Shown here piece by piece: positions 54,860 through 62,899 of a stretch of DNA of 64,000 nt. How positions within the stretch are numbered: position 1 is the first letter of the stretch; every line of letters begins with the position of its first letter. A program made the translations under genes and the position numbers. The stretch is from positions 51,657 through 115,656 of the forward strand of contig PGZV01000010.1 of the NCBI GenBank assembly GCA_002841495.1, given 5' to 3'. The notes beneath the pieces were generated by a model, which did not search any database, had not been told where the DNA came from, and saw nothing but the letters and a program-made list of their open reading frames with translations. The DNA is from Firmicutes bacterium HGW-Firmicutes-2. Its GTDB lineage: Bacteria > Bacillota > Clostridia > Lachnospirales > Vallitaleaceae.

Positions 54860-55046
54860 TCTAGCTCCTTTAATATATATAGGTTTATACAATTCTTATT
54901 CTATACTGTATCTTACTAGTTATTATTATTATATTCTCTTTGGTTCAGAATTTCAGCAAAAAAACTTACAAAATCTACTTTATCATCTACACATCTGACG
55001 TTTTCTGCTTTGCTCATAGCTGAATGTATAATAGTTTGTAGAGTAG
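54860..55046. other. Spacer upstream of the AraC-like regulator, no gene seen
   Basis: AT-rich DNA holding the regulator's promoter region. The first bases are the AraC ribosome binding site; beyond it there is no ribosome-bound frame. The spacer continues into a dispersed repeat and the SelO terminator. Confidence 0.4.
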
Positions 55047-55108
55047 AAGAAAAGAAGCTTCGCCTCGCTTTGCAAAGCAAATTGTTCCGACAGGAAAGAT
55101 TTCCTTGA
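55047..55108 (+). repeat. Dispersed intergenic repeat, copy B
   Basis: AAGAAAAGAAGCTTCGC is identical to the block in copy A over 17 bases. A GCTTTGCAAAGC palindrome replaces A's loop hairpin, and a second block GTTCCGACAGGAAAGATTTC resembles A's. It is in a spacer, opposite in orientation to copy A. Confidence 0.55.
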
Positions 55109-55140
55109 TAGTTTACATAGCATAGAATTTCCTGGCATAC

Positions 55141-55176
55141 AAAAAAAGTCTCTAAGCTATAATTCCTTAGAGACAG
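55141..55176 (-). terminator. Terminator of selO
   Basis: GTCTCTAAG and CTTAGAGAC form a 9-bp stem followed on the minus strand by seven T residues, about 50 bp after the selO stop. Confidence 0.85.
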
Positions 55177-55227
55177 GTTAAATACTTTCCTAAATAATTT
55201 GAATGCATGATTTTCAGGGCTATCCCT

Positions 55228-56700
55228 TCAAGTTCCACAATAGGTTTGATATGGAAGGTCAGATGGACTTGGTAATGTATAGTAACCGGCCTGATCGCTT
55301 TTGTGTGCATATGGACTCGAAAGTACACTCAGCAAACGTTCCATTATACTATAATCCTTATTCTTTACTGCCGCTTCTAGAGCTTCTTCTACCCTATGGT
55401 TACGTGGAATTACTGCAGGATTAGAATCTCGCATCAGCTGATTAGATTGAGCTTTTGATTGCTTCTGCTTGCTTCTTCTCTCCTGCCATCTTGAGTACCA
55501 TGGATTAAATTCGGCTAAAGTATAGATTCTCGTATCCTGTGGTCGATCATAAGTTAAAGCACAGAAGGTATTGGTATAGTCCGCTTGAGCATTCTCCATC
55601 ATTTTAAGAAGTTCACTCATTAACTGTTCATCACCAATCTCCTCATCAAACAAACCTAGCTTTGATCTCATTCCTTTCACCCAATCGTCTTGATATAACC
55701 TAGAAAAATGTGAAATTGCTGTCTCCGCCAATTGTATTGCCTCAGATGGATTAGGATGAAGAAGAGGCAATAAGGTTTCAGCAAACCGAGCTAGGTTCCA
55801 TCTTGCTATGTGTGGTTGATTGCCATAAGCATAGCGACCTTCACGGTCAATCGAACTAAACACCGTAGCCGGATTATACGCATCTATAAAAGCACAGGGG
55901 CCATAATCAATCGTTTCTCCATTAATTGACATATTGTCCGTATTCATAACACCATGAACAAAACCTACAAGTTGCCATTTCGCGATCAACTGGGCTTGAC
56001 GCTTGATAACCTCTTGAAGTAGGTATAGATAAGGGTTCTCTTTGGCTACCCCTTCTACAAAATGACGGTTAAGTGTATAGTCAGCAAGTAAATGAAGATC
56101 CTCAACCGTACCCCAATTTGCTATATATTGAAAGGTACCAACACGCAGGTGACTTGCTGCTACACGGGTCAAAATTGCGCCATCTAGATTGGTTTCGCGG
56201 ATAACGGATTCACCGGTTGTTACAACTGAGAGACTACGCGTCGTTGGAATACCAAGAGCATACATGGCCTCACTGATCATATATTCACGGAGCATCGGTC
56301 CAAGTGCAGCCCGACCATCGCCGCCTCGAGAATAAGGTGTTGGACCGGAACCTTTAAGTTGAAGATCATAGCGTTCACCAAGAGGCGTTATTTGTTCTCC
56401 TATAAGTAAAGCTCGACCATCACCAAGCATCGTAAAATGTCCAAATTGATGCCCTGCATACGCTTGTGCAAGTGGCAAACTACCTCCAGGTACTTTGTTG
56501 CCGGCTAGAATCGCTAGGCCTTCTTCGCTTCTTAGATCTTTCTCAGTAAGTCCTAAGAATGATGCCAATGGATTATTTAAAATAATCAAACTCGGAGAGG
56601 TTACACCACTCGGTTTAATCTTTGTGAAAAAAATCTTTGGCAAACGGGCATAACTATCATCCAGATGCCATCCTGTTTTTACTTCTTTTTCATTGCTCAT
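55228..56700 (-). CDS. selO: Protein adenylyltransferase SelO (YdiU family)
   Basis: SelO is a pseudokinase-fold enzyme that transfers AMP to proteins in redox stress. Family motifs include [19 protein letters not shown] (P-loop region), [60 protein letters not shown] (metal-binding) and the C-terminal YQTYCGT. The penultimate-region Cys stands where some homologues carry selenocysteine; here the codon is a normal one. Length is 490 residues. It is a single-gene unit with a terminator downstream and a divergent corA upstream. Confidence 0.94.
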   Translation of the reverse strand: MSNEKEVKTGWHLDDSYARLPKIFFTKIKPSGVTSPSLIILNNPLASFLGLTEKDLRSEEGLAILAGNKVPGGSLPLAQAYAGHQFGHFTMLGDGRALLIGEQITPLGERYDLQLKGSGPTPYSRGGDGRAALGPMLREYMISEAMYALGIPTTRSLSVVTTGESVIRETNLDGAILTRVAASHLRVGTFQYIANWGTVEDLHLLADYTLNRHFVEGVAKENPYLYLLQEVIKRQAQLIAKWQLVGFVHGVMNTDNMSINGETIDYGPCAFIDAYNPATVFSSIDREGRYAYGNQPHIARWNLARFAETLLPLLHPNPSEAIQLAETAISHFSRLYQDDWVKGMRSKLGLFDEEIGDEQLMSELLKMMENAQADYTNTFCALTYDRPQDTRIYTLAEFNPWYSRWQERRSKQKQSKAQSNQLMRDSNPAVIPRNHRVEEALEAAVKNKDYSIMERLLSVLSSPYAHKSDQAGYYTLPSPSDLPYQTYCGT

Positions 56701-56867
56701 GAACTGTCCATCTCCTATTCAAACAGATTCCTCTGGTTAGCCATTTTTAATTGTACTACTCTTAGTATACGATAATTAATAACTGTTATCAATTAAAGAT
56801 TATAAACAACCCAAGTTGAATGTATCATTATTCGGACACAGATATAAAGAAGGTGGTAGATACATCT

Positions 56868-57935
56868 ATGAATTTTAATAATTTTAAGGATCCTTTTAAT
56901 ATGATTCTACAAAAAAAACGTAGCATTGGTGAGCCCCCTGGAACGTTAAGTTATACAGGTTTGCATACAAATATCGGCGTTAAGATTGATGTTATTTCTT
57001 ATGATCATGACTGGTATCATAGGATGGAAATCACGGATCTGGAATCTTTGGTAGTGGATGATAGAAAATACTGGATCAATATTACTGGACTTCATGACAT
57101 TGAGTTAATTCGAAAAATCGGTGACAAATTTGGTATCCACCACATGGACTTGGAAGATGTTGTGCATGTGTCTCAACGTAGCAAAATTGAACTTAAAGAG
57201 TTTTATCTGTTTTCTGTTTTTAAAATGATATATCTTAAGAATGAGGACATCCATCATGAGCATGTTTCAATATTTGTAAAAGATCAAGTCATCCTAACGT
57301 TTCAAGAGGTGCAAGGTGATGTTTTTGAAGGTATTCGAAAAAGAATTGAATCCGGAAATGATCGTATTTTGAAACGCGGCATAGAGTATCTGTATTATTC
57401 AATAATAGACGCTATCGTCGATCATTACTTCCCTGTCATCAATCAATCTTTTGAAACCTTTGCAGATTTGGAAGTGAACGTCATTGAGACTGGTAACACA
57501 GACATGACTCGAATCTATCAACTTAGAAAAGAATTACTATATATGGTGAATGCGATTACACCTATCCATGATGCCATTCTGATTTTTACACGTGAATCAA
57601 ATCCCTTCTTCACTAAAGAAGATGTGCCTTATTATGCAGATTTAATGGATCACTTGACTCAACTTGGTGAGTCTTTGAAAAGTTATCGTGAAATGATCAA
57701 CAGCCTTTATGAAATGCAAATGGCTGAAAAAAGTGATGCACTCAATAAAACCATGATGACACTCACCACTTTTTCCGTAATCTTTATACCATTGTCATTT
57801 CTCGCCGGTGTATTTGGTATGAACTTTGTTCATTTTCCAGGACTTGACTACCTTTATGCCATTCCACTTTTTGTAATCACATGTATTACCATTGCAGCTG
57901 GGATGTTGGTTTATTTCAAAGTTAAGCGGTTATAA
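56868..57935 (+). CDS. corA: CorA-like magnesium/cobalt transporter
   Basis: CorA forms a pentameric Mg2+ channel. The start at 56868 gives 355 residues, like Thermotoga CorA, with the N-terminal GEPPGTLSYTG; an in-frame ATG at 56820 is less well spaced from AAGGTGG. The alpha/beta cytoplasmic domain has KYWINITGLHD and HHMDLEDVVHVSQRSKIE. Two C-terminal helices carry the YGMN-type signature as VFGMNFVHF between them (about 310-350), ending in basic KVKRL. No M-box riboswitch is recognised before it. A strong terminator follows. Confidence 0.95.
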   Translation: MNFNNFKDPFNMILQKKRSIGEPPGTLSYTGLHTNIGVKIDVISYDHDWYHRMEITDLESLVVDDRKYWINITGLHDIELIRKIGDKFGIHHMDLEDVVHVSQRSKIELKEFYLFSVFKMIYLKNEDIHHEHVSIFVKDQVILTFQEVQGDVFEGIRKRIESGNDRILKRGIEYLYYSIIDAIVDHYFPVINQSFETFADLEVNVIETGNTDMTRIYQLRKELLYMVNAITPIHDAILIFTRESNPFFTKEDVPYYADLMDHLTQLGESLKSYREMINSLYEMQMAEKSDALNKTMMTLTTFSVIFIPLSFLAGVFGMNFVHFPGLDYLYAIPLFVITCITIAAGMLVYFKVKRL

Positions 57936-57985
57936 ATAATAAAGCTTAGAAGCAGAGTCAGACTCTTGTTTCTAAGCTTTATTTA
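57936..57985 (+). terminator. Terminator of corA
   Basis: AATAAAGCTTAGAA and TTCTAAGCTTTATT form a long perfect stem with an inner GAGTC/GACTC pairing, followed by a T-rich tail. A/T flanks make it likely bidirectional. Confidence 0.9.
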
Positions 57986-58034
57986 TGATCAAATTATTTT
58001 TTTGTGAAATTACTTCATATTATAAAAGCAGATT

Positions 58035-59129
58035 TTAGGTCTTTTTCAAGTATTTTCTTGTATCAAGGGCAACCGCAAATACGATGATAAAACCTTTGAT
58101 AATATTCTGATACTCAAATGATATATTAGCAAAAATCATACCATAACTCATAACCGTAAACAATAATACTCCGGCTAAAGCACCTGATACTTTACCGACA
58201 CCACCACTAAAGGAAATACCACCGACGACACATGCCGCTATAGCATCCAGTTCATAGTTGAAACCGGAACTATTGTTTGCACTACCGATACGACCGGCTT
58301 CTAAAAATCCACCTAAGCCGTATAGAATACCTGCCATCATATAAACCAAGACAAAAGTCCCTACTACATTCACACCTGATACAGCAGCCGCTTCAGGGTT
58401 GCCACCTACAGCAAACATATTCTTACCAAAAACTGTCTTATTCCATAGGACCCATACAATAATACTGACGATTGCTGCATAGACTACAAGGTATGGAATG
58501 TAGAATCCACCGGTAAATTTCAGTGGACCGATACTATCTATTCTACCAAGTATAAAATTTGAATATTCCGTTGAAAGACCACCTATGGGTTGTCCACCTT
58601 GTTCCGGCGAATTATAATATAGGGTTAATACACCATAAAGTAATACACTCATGCCTAATGTTACAATGAATGGATGCACTTTAAATATCGCGACGATATA
58701 ACCATTAATCATACTAAAAATTGCACATACAGCCATGGCAATTAATAATGGTATTAACAATTTAATAAACGTAGGCATACCGGTCAACCATAATTCCGGA
58801 TAAAATCTTGAGGCATATGTATCTGCTTGTGATAAGGATGCGGATATAACCATGGCAAAACCAACGGATCGGCCAAGTGATAGGTCTGTACCTTGTAAAA
58901 TAATAATGCCACCTACACCAAACGCAAGTATCAACTTAACGGATGACTGACTAAGGACGTTAATAAGTGTGCGTACAGATAAAAAGGTTGGCTCTCTTAG
59001 AATAACAATACCAATCAATAATGCCATAACAATATATATGGCATTATTGACTAAGAAGTTTAACCAATCTGTTCTATTCATTTTTTTGAATCTGTTTATT
59101 CTTGCACTAAAATTTCTTGTAAAATTCAT
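58035..59129 (-). CDS. mglC: Galactose/methyl-galactoside ABC transporter permease
   Basis: A 364-residue membrane permease of the MglC/RbsC family with about ten helices. GVGGIIILQGTDLSLGRSVGFA is the N-terminal hallmark; IVTLGMSVLLYGVL and AVGGNPEAAAVSGVNV (the EAA-like coupling loop) follow, and the C-terminal AIAACVVGGISFSGGVGKV is present. It imports a sugar delivered by the binding protein. It follows mglA by 14 bp as the last gene of mglBAC. The sugar may be galactose, but close relatives of this family take other hexoses. Confidence 0.93.
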   Translation of the reverse strand: MNFTRNFSARINRFKKMNRTDWLNFLVNNAIYIVMALLIGIVILREPTFLSVRTLINVLSQSSVKLILAFGVGGIIILQGTDLSLGRSVGFAMVISASLSQADTYASRFYPELWLTGMPTFIKLLIPLLIAMAVCAIFSMINGYIVAIFKVHPFIVTLGMSVLLYGVLTLYYNSPEQGGQPIGGLSTEYSNFILGRIDSIGPLKFTGGFYIPYLVVYAAIVSIIVWVLWNKTVFGKNMFAVGGNPEAAAVSGVNVVGTFVLVYMMAGILYGLGGFLEAGRIGSANNSSGFNYELDAIAACVVGGISFSGGVGKVSGALAGVLLFTVMSYGMIFANISFEYQNIIKGFIIVFAVALDTRKYLKKT

Positions 59130-59143
59130 TTTTCAACCACCTA

Positions 59144-60646
59144 TTATAAATATTTTGCGGATAATTTTAATAAATCATTTTGGTTCGCATTTTTTGTATC
59201 TAAAATATCTGCAACATAACCTTTGCTCATGACCATTATCCGGTTCGTTACGCCAAGAATTTCGGGCATTTCTGAAGATACCATAATAATTGATTTTCCA
59301 TTATTGGCTAATTCAATCATGAGATTATAGATATCATATTTGGCACCTACATCTATCCCTCTTGTTGGTTCGTCAAGTAGTAAAATATCCGGATCTGTAG
59401 CTAACCATCTTCCAATAATGACCTTTTGTTGATTACCACCACTTAATTCTCGAATCAAAGATTCTTGACTAAATGTCTTAATCCTCATGCTGGCTATTTG
59501 TTTTTCTGTATCTGAAAACATTTCCTTTTCACTTAATAAGCCAAAATTATTGACATACTTCTTAATATTAGCACTACAGGTATTAAATCTTATGTTGGCG
59601 ACCTCGAAGATACCTGTCGATCTTCTTTCTTCTGTTACTAAGGCTAATTTGTTTTCAATGGTTTTATGAGGACTTGAATTATTGAGTTTTTTGCCATCAA
59701 TAAAGATTTCTCCACTCTCAATCGTTCTCATACCAAATATTGCTTCTACAAGTTCAGTTCTTCTGGCACCTACCAAACCGTAAATACCTAATATTTCTCC
59801 CTTTTTCAGTTCAAAACTAACATCATTAACCATAGGTTCATATCGTGTTTTAAGATTCTTAACAACCATTTTGACATCTCCAGGCACATTTGTTACCGGA
59901 GGAAAGCGATGGCTTAAGTCTCTACCTACCATCATGTTTATAACCTTATCCATATCTAGTTCTTCTATAGGATTGGTACCAATATATTCGCCGTCTCTTA
60001 GTACAGTCACCTCATCAGATATGGCAAATATCTCATCCATTTTGTGTGAAATATATACAATCCCACAGCCTTGTTTTTTTAATGTTTCTATGATTTCAAA
60101 AAGCTTATCCACTTCCTGTTCTGTAAGAGAGCTTGTCGGCTCATCTAGAATGATAACTTTGGCTTCGTAACTCACAGCCTTAACAATTTCAACCATCTGT
60201 CTTTTTGATACAGACAATTCACTTAAACGTGTATTCGGATCTATGTCATCAATTTTAATCTTAGTAAATAAGCTCTTGGTATCTTGATACATTTTGTTTT
60301 CATCAACAAAACCTCTTTTGGTTGGGTAGCGACCTAACCAAATGTTTTCACTAACAGTTCGTTTCGTTACTTGATTGAGTTCTTGATGAACCATGGAAAC
60401 ACCATGCTCTAAGGCATGCTTTGGATCAGTAAAGTTTACATTTTCACCTTTTAAATGAAAGGTCCCTTCATCTTGCTTATATATCCCAAATAGGCATTTC
60501 ATAAGCGTCGATTTTCCCGCTCCGTTTTCTCCCATAAGAGAATGAACTGTACCTTCCTTAACATCAAGACATACTTGATCTAAGACCTTGACACCTGAAA
60601 ACGATTTAGATACACCTTCGATTTTTAGAATACTTTGTTTAACCAT
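59144..60646 (-). CDS. mglA: Galactose/methyl-galactoside ABC transporter ATP-binding protein
   Basis: A 500-residue ATPase with two fused nucleotide-binding domains. The first has Walker A GENGAGKSTLMK, signature LSVSKRQMVEIV and Walker B VIILDEPTSSLTEQE. The second has the signature LSGGNQQKVIIGRWL and Walker B ILLLDEPTRGIDVGAK, while its Walker A is degenerate (GLVGARRTELVE), normal in MglA/RbsA. AGGTGATAAA precedes the start. It is the middle gene of the mgl operon. Confidence 0.95.
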   Translation of the reverse strand: MVKQSILKIEGVSKSFSGVKVLDQVCLDVKEGTVHSLMGENGAGKSTLMKCLFGIYKQDEGTFHLKGENVNFTDPKHALEHGVSMVHQELNQVTKRTVSENIWLGRYPTKRGFVDENKMYQDTKSLFTKIKIDDIDPNTRLSELSVSKRQMVEIVKAVSYEAKVIILDEPTSSLTEQEVDKLFEIIETLKKQGCGIVYISHKMDEIFAISDEVTVLRDGEYIGTNPIEELDMDKVINMMVGRDLSHRFPPVTNVPGDVKMVVKNLKTRYEPMVNDVSFELKKGEILGIYGLVGARRTELVEAIFGMRTIESGEIFIDGKKLNNSSPHKTIENKLALVTEERRSTGIFEVANIRFNTCSANIKKYVNNFGLLSEKEMFSDTEKQIASMRIKTFSQESLIRELSGGNQQKVIIGRWLATDPDILLLDEPTRGIDVGAKYDIYNLMIELANNGKSIIMVSSEMPEILGVTNRIMVMSKGYVADILDTKNANQNDLLKLSAKYL

Positions 60647-60682
60647 TTTATCACCTGACCATATTCTTTATTGGTAATAATA

Positions 60683-60714
60683 CTGCCAACACCTTATAAT
60701 TAAGGCATTGGCAG
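60683..60714 (-). promoter_or_regulatory. Stem-loop between mglB and mglA
   Basis: CTGCCAA and TTGGCAG with an inner GCCTTA/TAAGG helix and an ATTA loop form a strong hairpin. No T-run follows, so it is not a terminator; it probably protects the mglB message from 3' decay, raising binding-protein levels over the transporter. Confidence 0.6.
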
Positions 60715-60728
60715 CATCTAAATGTTCA

Positions 60729-61760
60729 TTATTTAAAGTCTGCAAAATTATCGGGCGTAACCGCTACATAAGGTACACGAACAGCTTTCACATCATCCAG
60801 AGTCCAACTCGTACCTTCGATAGGATCTTTACCATTAGCTACATTCAAACTCAAATCAATTACTGCTTTTGCTTGGTTCTTACCATCATTAAGAACAGTA
60901 CCATTCATTTCCCCATCAGCAATATGGTTTAATGCTTGTTCAAGAGCATCAACACCATATACAGGAATTGATACGCCTTGTTCTTTCATAGCGTTAATAG
61001 CACCAAAGGCCATACCATCATTATTACAGATGACCAACTCAATTCTATCACCAAATGAAGCTAACCAAGTAGCCATTTTGTCGTTACCACCATCTGTAGA
61101 CCAATTTGGGTCCGGTTGCATCGCTAATTCTTCAACCGGAATGCCAGCATCATCAAATGCTTTAACAGAATATTCCGTTCTAGCTTCAGCATCCGGGTGT
61201 CCAGGTTCGCCTTTTAATAAAACGTATTGAACTTTTCCATCGCCATTTTTATCCCACTTGGCATTCGCTTTCCAATCAGCCACCATCATATCGCCTTGGA
61301 TAATGCCCGCATCTGCTGAAGCAGTTCCAACATACCAAACTTTGTCATACATGGCCATTGCACCCTCTTCAGTTGCTTCTTTGTTGAAAAGAATTAATGG
61401 AATATTAGCTTCTTTAGCTTTTTGAATAATTGTACTCGCTGACGCCGGATCAACCAAGTTGATTGCTAATATATCAACACCTTGTCCAATAAAGATATCT
61501 ACTTGGTCGTTAAGTTTATTTTGTTGATTCTCTGAATCAACGATATTAATTTTCACACCAGCAGCATCCGCATATTCTTTCAATGCCGGAGATACTACAC
61601 CATTCATAAAGTTATCACCAAAGTTGTATATGTTGGCACCAATCACAATTTCTTTTGTACCTTGTTGGTCCGTTGTTGTACCTGAACCTTTGTCACTACT
61701 ACACCCCACTATTGCCAATACCATTGTTAAAACTAACATCACACTTAATAATTTTTTCAT
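60729..61760 (-). CDS. mglB: Galactose/methyl-galactoside-binding lipoprotein
   Basis: A 343-residue lipoprotein. The signal MKKLLSVMLVLTMVLAIVGCS has lipobox AIVGC (Cys 20), then a Thr/Gly linker. The Peripla_BP_4 fold shows IVIGANIYNFGDNFMNGV, the calcium-site-like DKNGDGKVQYVLLKGEPGHPDAEAR, the sugar-contact NDGMAFGAINAM and VYGVDALEQAL with LNDGKNQAKA. It delivers the sugar to MglAC. AAGGAAGG precedes the start. A palindromic operator candidate lies about 120 bp upstream. Confidence 0.95.
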   Translation of the reverse strand: MKKLLSVMLVLTMVLAIVGCSSDKGSGTTTDQQGTKEIVIGANIYNFGDNFMNGVVSPALKEYADAAGVKINIVDSENQQNKLNDQVDIFIGQGVDILAINLVDPASASTIIQKAKEANIPLILFNKEATEEGAMAMYDKVWYVGTASADAGIIQGDMMVADWKANAKWDKNGDGKVQYVLLKGEPGHPDAEARTEYSVKAFDDAGIPVEELAMQPDPNWSTDGGNDKMATWLASFGDRIELVICNNDGMAFGAINAMKEQGVSIPVYGVDALEQALNHIADGEMNGTVLNDGKNQAKAVIDLSLNVANGKDPIEGTSWTLDDVKAVRVPYVAVTPDNFADFK

Positions 61761-61877
61761 TTTTTCCCTTCCTTTTTGAATTATTTGTAATAAAGTACAA
61801 TCAAGATATTGATTGATTACTTTTTTTAGTATATCATTCTAGGAAATTATTAAAATGTGATATTCCACTATCCTTTT

Positions 61878-61891
61878 TGCAAAATTTTGCA
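61878..61891. promoter_or_regulatory. Perfect palindrome upstream of mglB
   Basis: TGCAAAATTTTGCA is a 14-bp perfect palindrome, directly beside the stop of the second binding protein gene. A -10-like TATACT lies about 45 bp downstream with only a weak -35, which fits activation by a bound regulator. The response regulator partner of the nearby kinase is the natural candidate. Confidence 0.45.
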
Positions 61892-62899
61892 CTATTCATT
61901 ACTATGGTACTTGTAAGAAATTAGTATATATTTATTGTCAACCAAATCATACTGTAGTTTTTCATCATCATTTTCCAGAACATACTCTGCTAATTGCATG
62001 ATGGCTTCCGCCATGCTTTTTCCGTCATTAATGATTGTGCCATACATATATCCTTTTTGGGTTAACAATTTGGCCTCTTCTAATCCGTCTATACCTACAA
62101 TTCGAAAGGGAATATCCGTCACAACCCCATCTACTTCCACTCCAAAATATCCATTATCCATTAAGTATTTTGATGCACCTATCGCCATGGCATCATTGTT
62201 ACTAATCAACAATTCTATATCATCACCAAATTCTGACATAATCTCATGCATCGCTCGATAAGCTCTGGTTTCATTCCAATTGGCTACAGTTGTATGAAGC
62301 ACTTCCACCTTAAAACCTTCTCTTTCAAGGCCTTCAATAACTGATTTTGTCCTTTCTTCAGCATCTTGATGTCCTTGCTCGCCTTTTAATATCACACACT
62401 GAATGATCTGGTCTCCATTTTTATCGAAACCACCTAGATTTTTAGTGTCATTATTCAATCCCTCTGATATTAATTTAGCTTGCATCAAGCCCGATTCTCT
62501 TGCATCCGTCCCAACATAGTAAACATCATCGAAATATTCCAGATCTTCTTTTAGCGGTTCTCTATTAAAAAATATAATAGGTATCTCCTCTTGAAGTGAT
62601 TTTCTTACAAAAACATAAGAGCTTAGTCTTTCAACCGGATTGATCACCAATAAATCAACACCTTTTTCATATAATTCTTCAGCAATCTTGTTTTGCACAA
62701 TTTGAGATTTTTGACTATCATAATATACAATATCATAGACTTTAGTATCATAGTCCTGTATATAATCCGAAACCCCTTTAATAAAAGGGTCCTCCATATC
62801 ATAAATCAATACAGCAATCTCTTTCTTGTCCGGTCCACATCCGTTGAACATGAACACTATTATTATCAGCGACATTAAAATAACAATCCTATTTTTCAT
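61892..62899 (-). CDS. Second galactose-binding-like lipoprotein (probable kinase partner)
   Basis: A 335-residue lipoprotein of the Peripla_BP_4 fold. The signal MKNRIVILMSLIIIVFMFNGC has a lipobox-like FNGC; IAVLIYDMEDPFIKGV, DKNGDQIIQCVILKGEQGHQD, ISNNDAMAIGASKYL and VGIDGLEEAKLL parallel MglB closely. It overlaps the sensor kinase gene by 4 bp (ATGA), not the transporter. This is the arrangement of sugar-binding proteins that sense and present ligand to LytS/YesM-type kinases (as in XylFII-LytS), so it probably works as a co-sensor. AAGGAG precedes the start. Confidence 0.9.
   Translation of the reverse strand: MKNRIVILMSLIIIVFMFNGCGPDKKEIAVLIYDMEDPFIKGVSDYIQDYDTKVYDIVYYDSQKSQIVQNKIAEELYEKGVDLLVINPVERLSSYVFVRKSLQEEIPIIFFNREPLKEDLEYFDDVYYVGTDARESGLMQAKLISEGLNNDTKNLGGFDKNGDQIIQCVILKGEQGHQDAEERTKSVIEGLEREGFKVEVLHTTVANWNETRAYRAMHEIMSEFGDDIELLISNNDAMAIGASKYLMDNGYFGVEVDGVVTDIPFRIVGIDGLEEAKLLTQKGYMYGTIINDGKSMAEAIMQLAEYVLENDDEKLQYDLVDNKYILISYKYHSNE

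Noticed and set aside
55228..55260. Selenocysteine at the SelO C-terminus
   Set aside because: The codon is a normal cysteine codon and the frame ends at an ordinary stop, without an in-frame TGA or a downstream SECIS-like hairpin.
56701..56867. Magnesium (M-box) riboswitch before corA
   Set aside because: The spacer is too short and lacks the M-box core sequences; no terminator hairpin precedes the gene.
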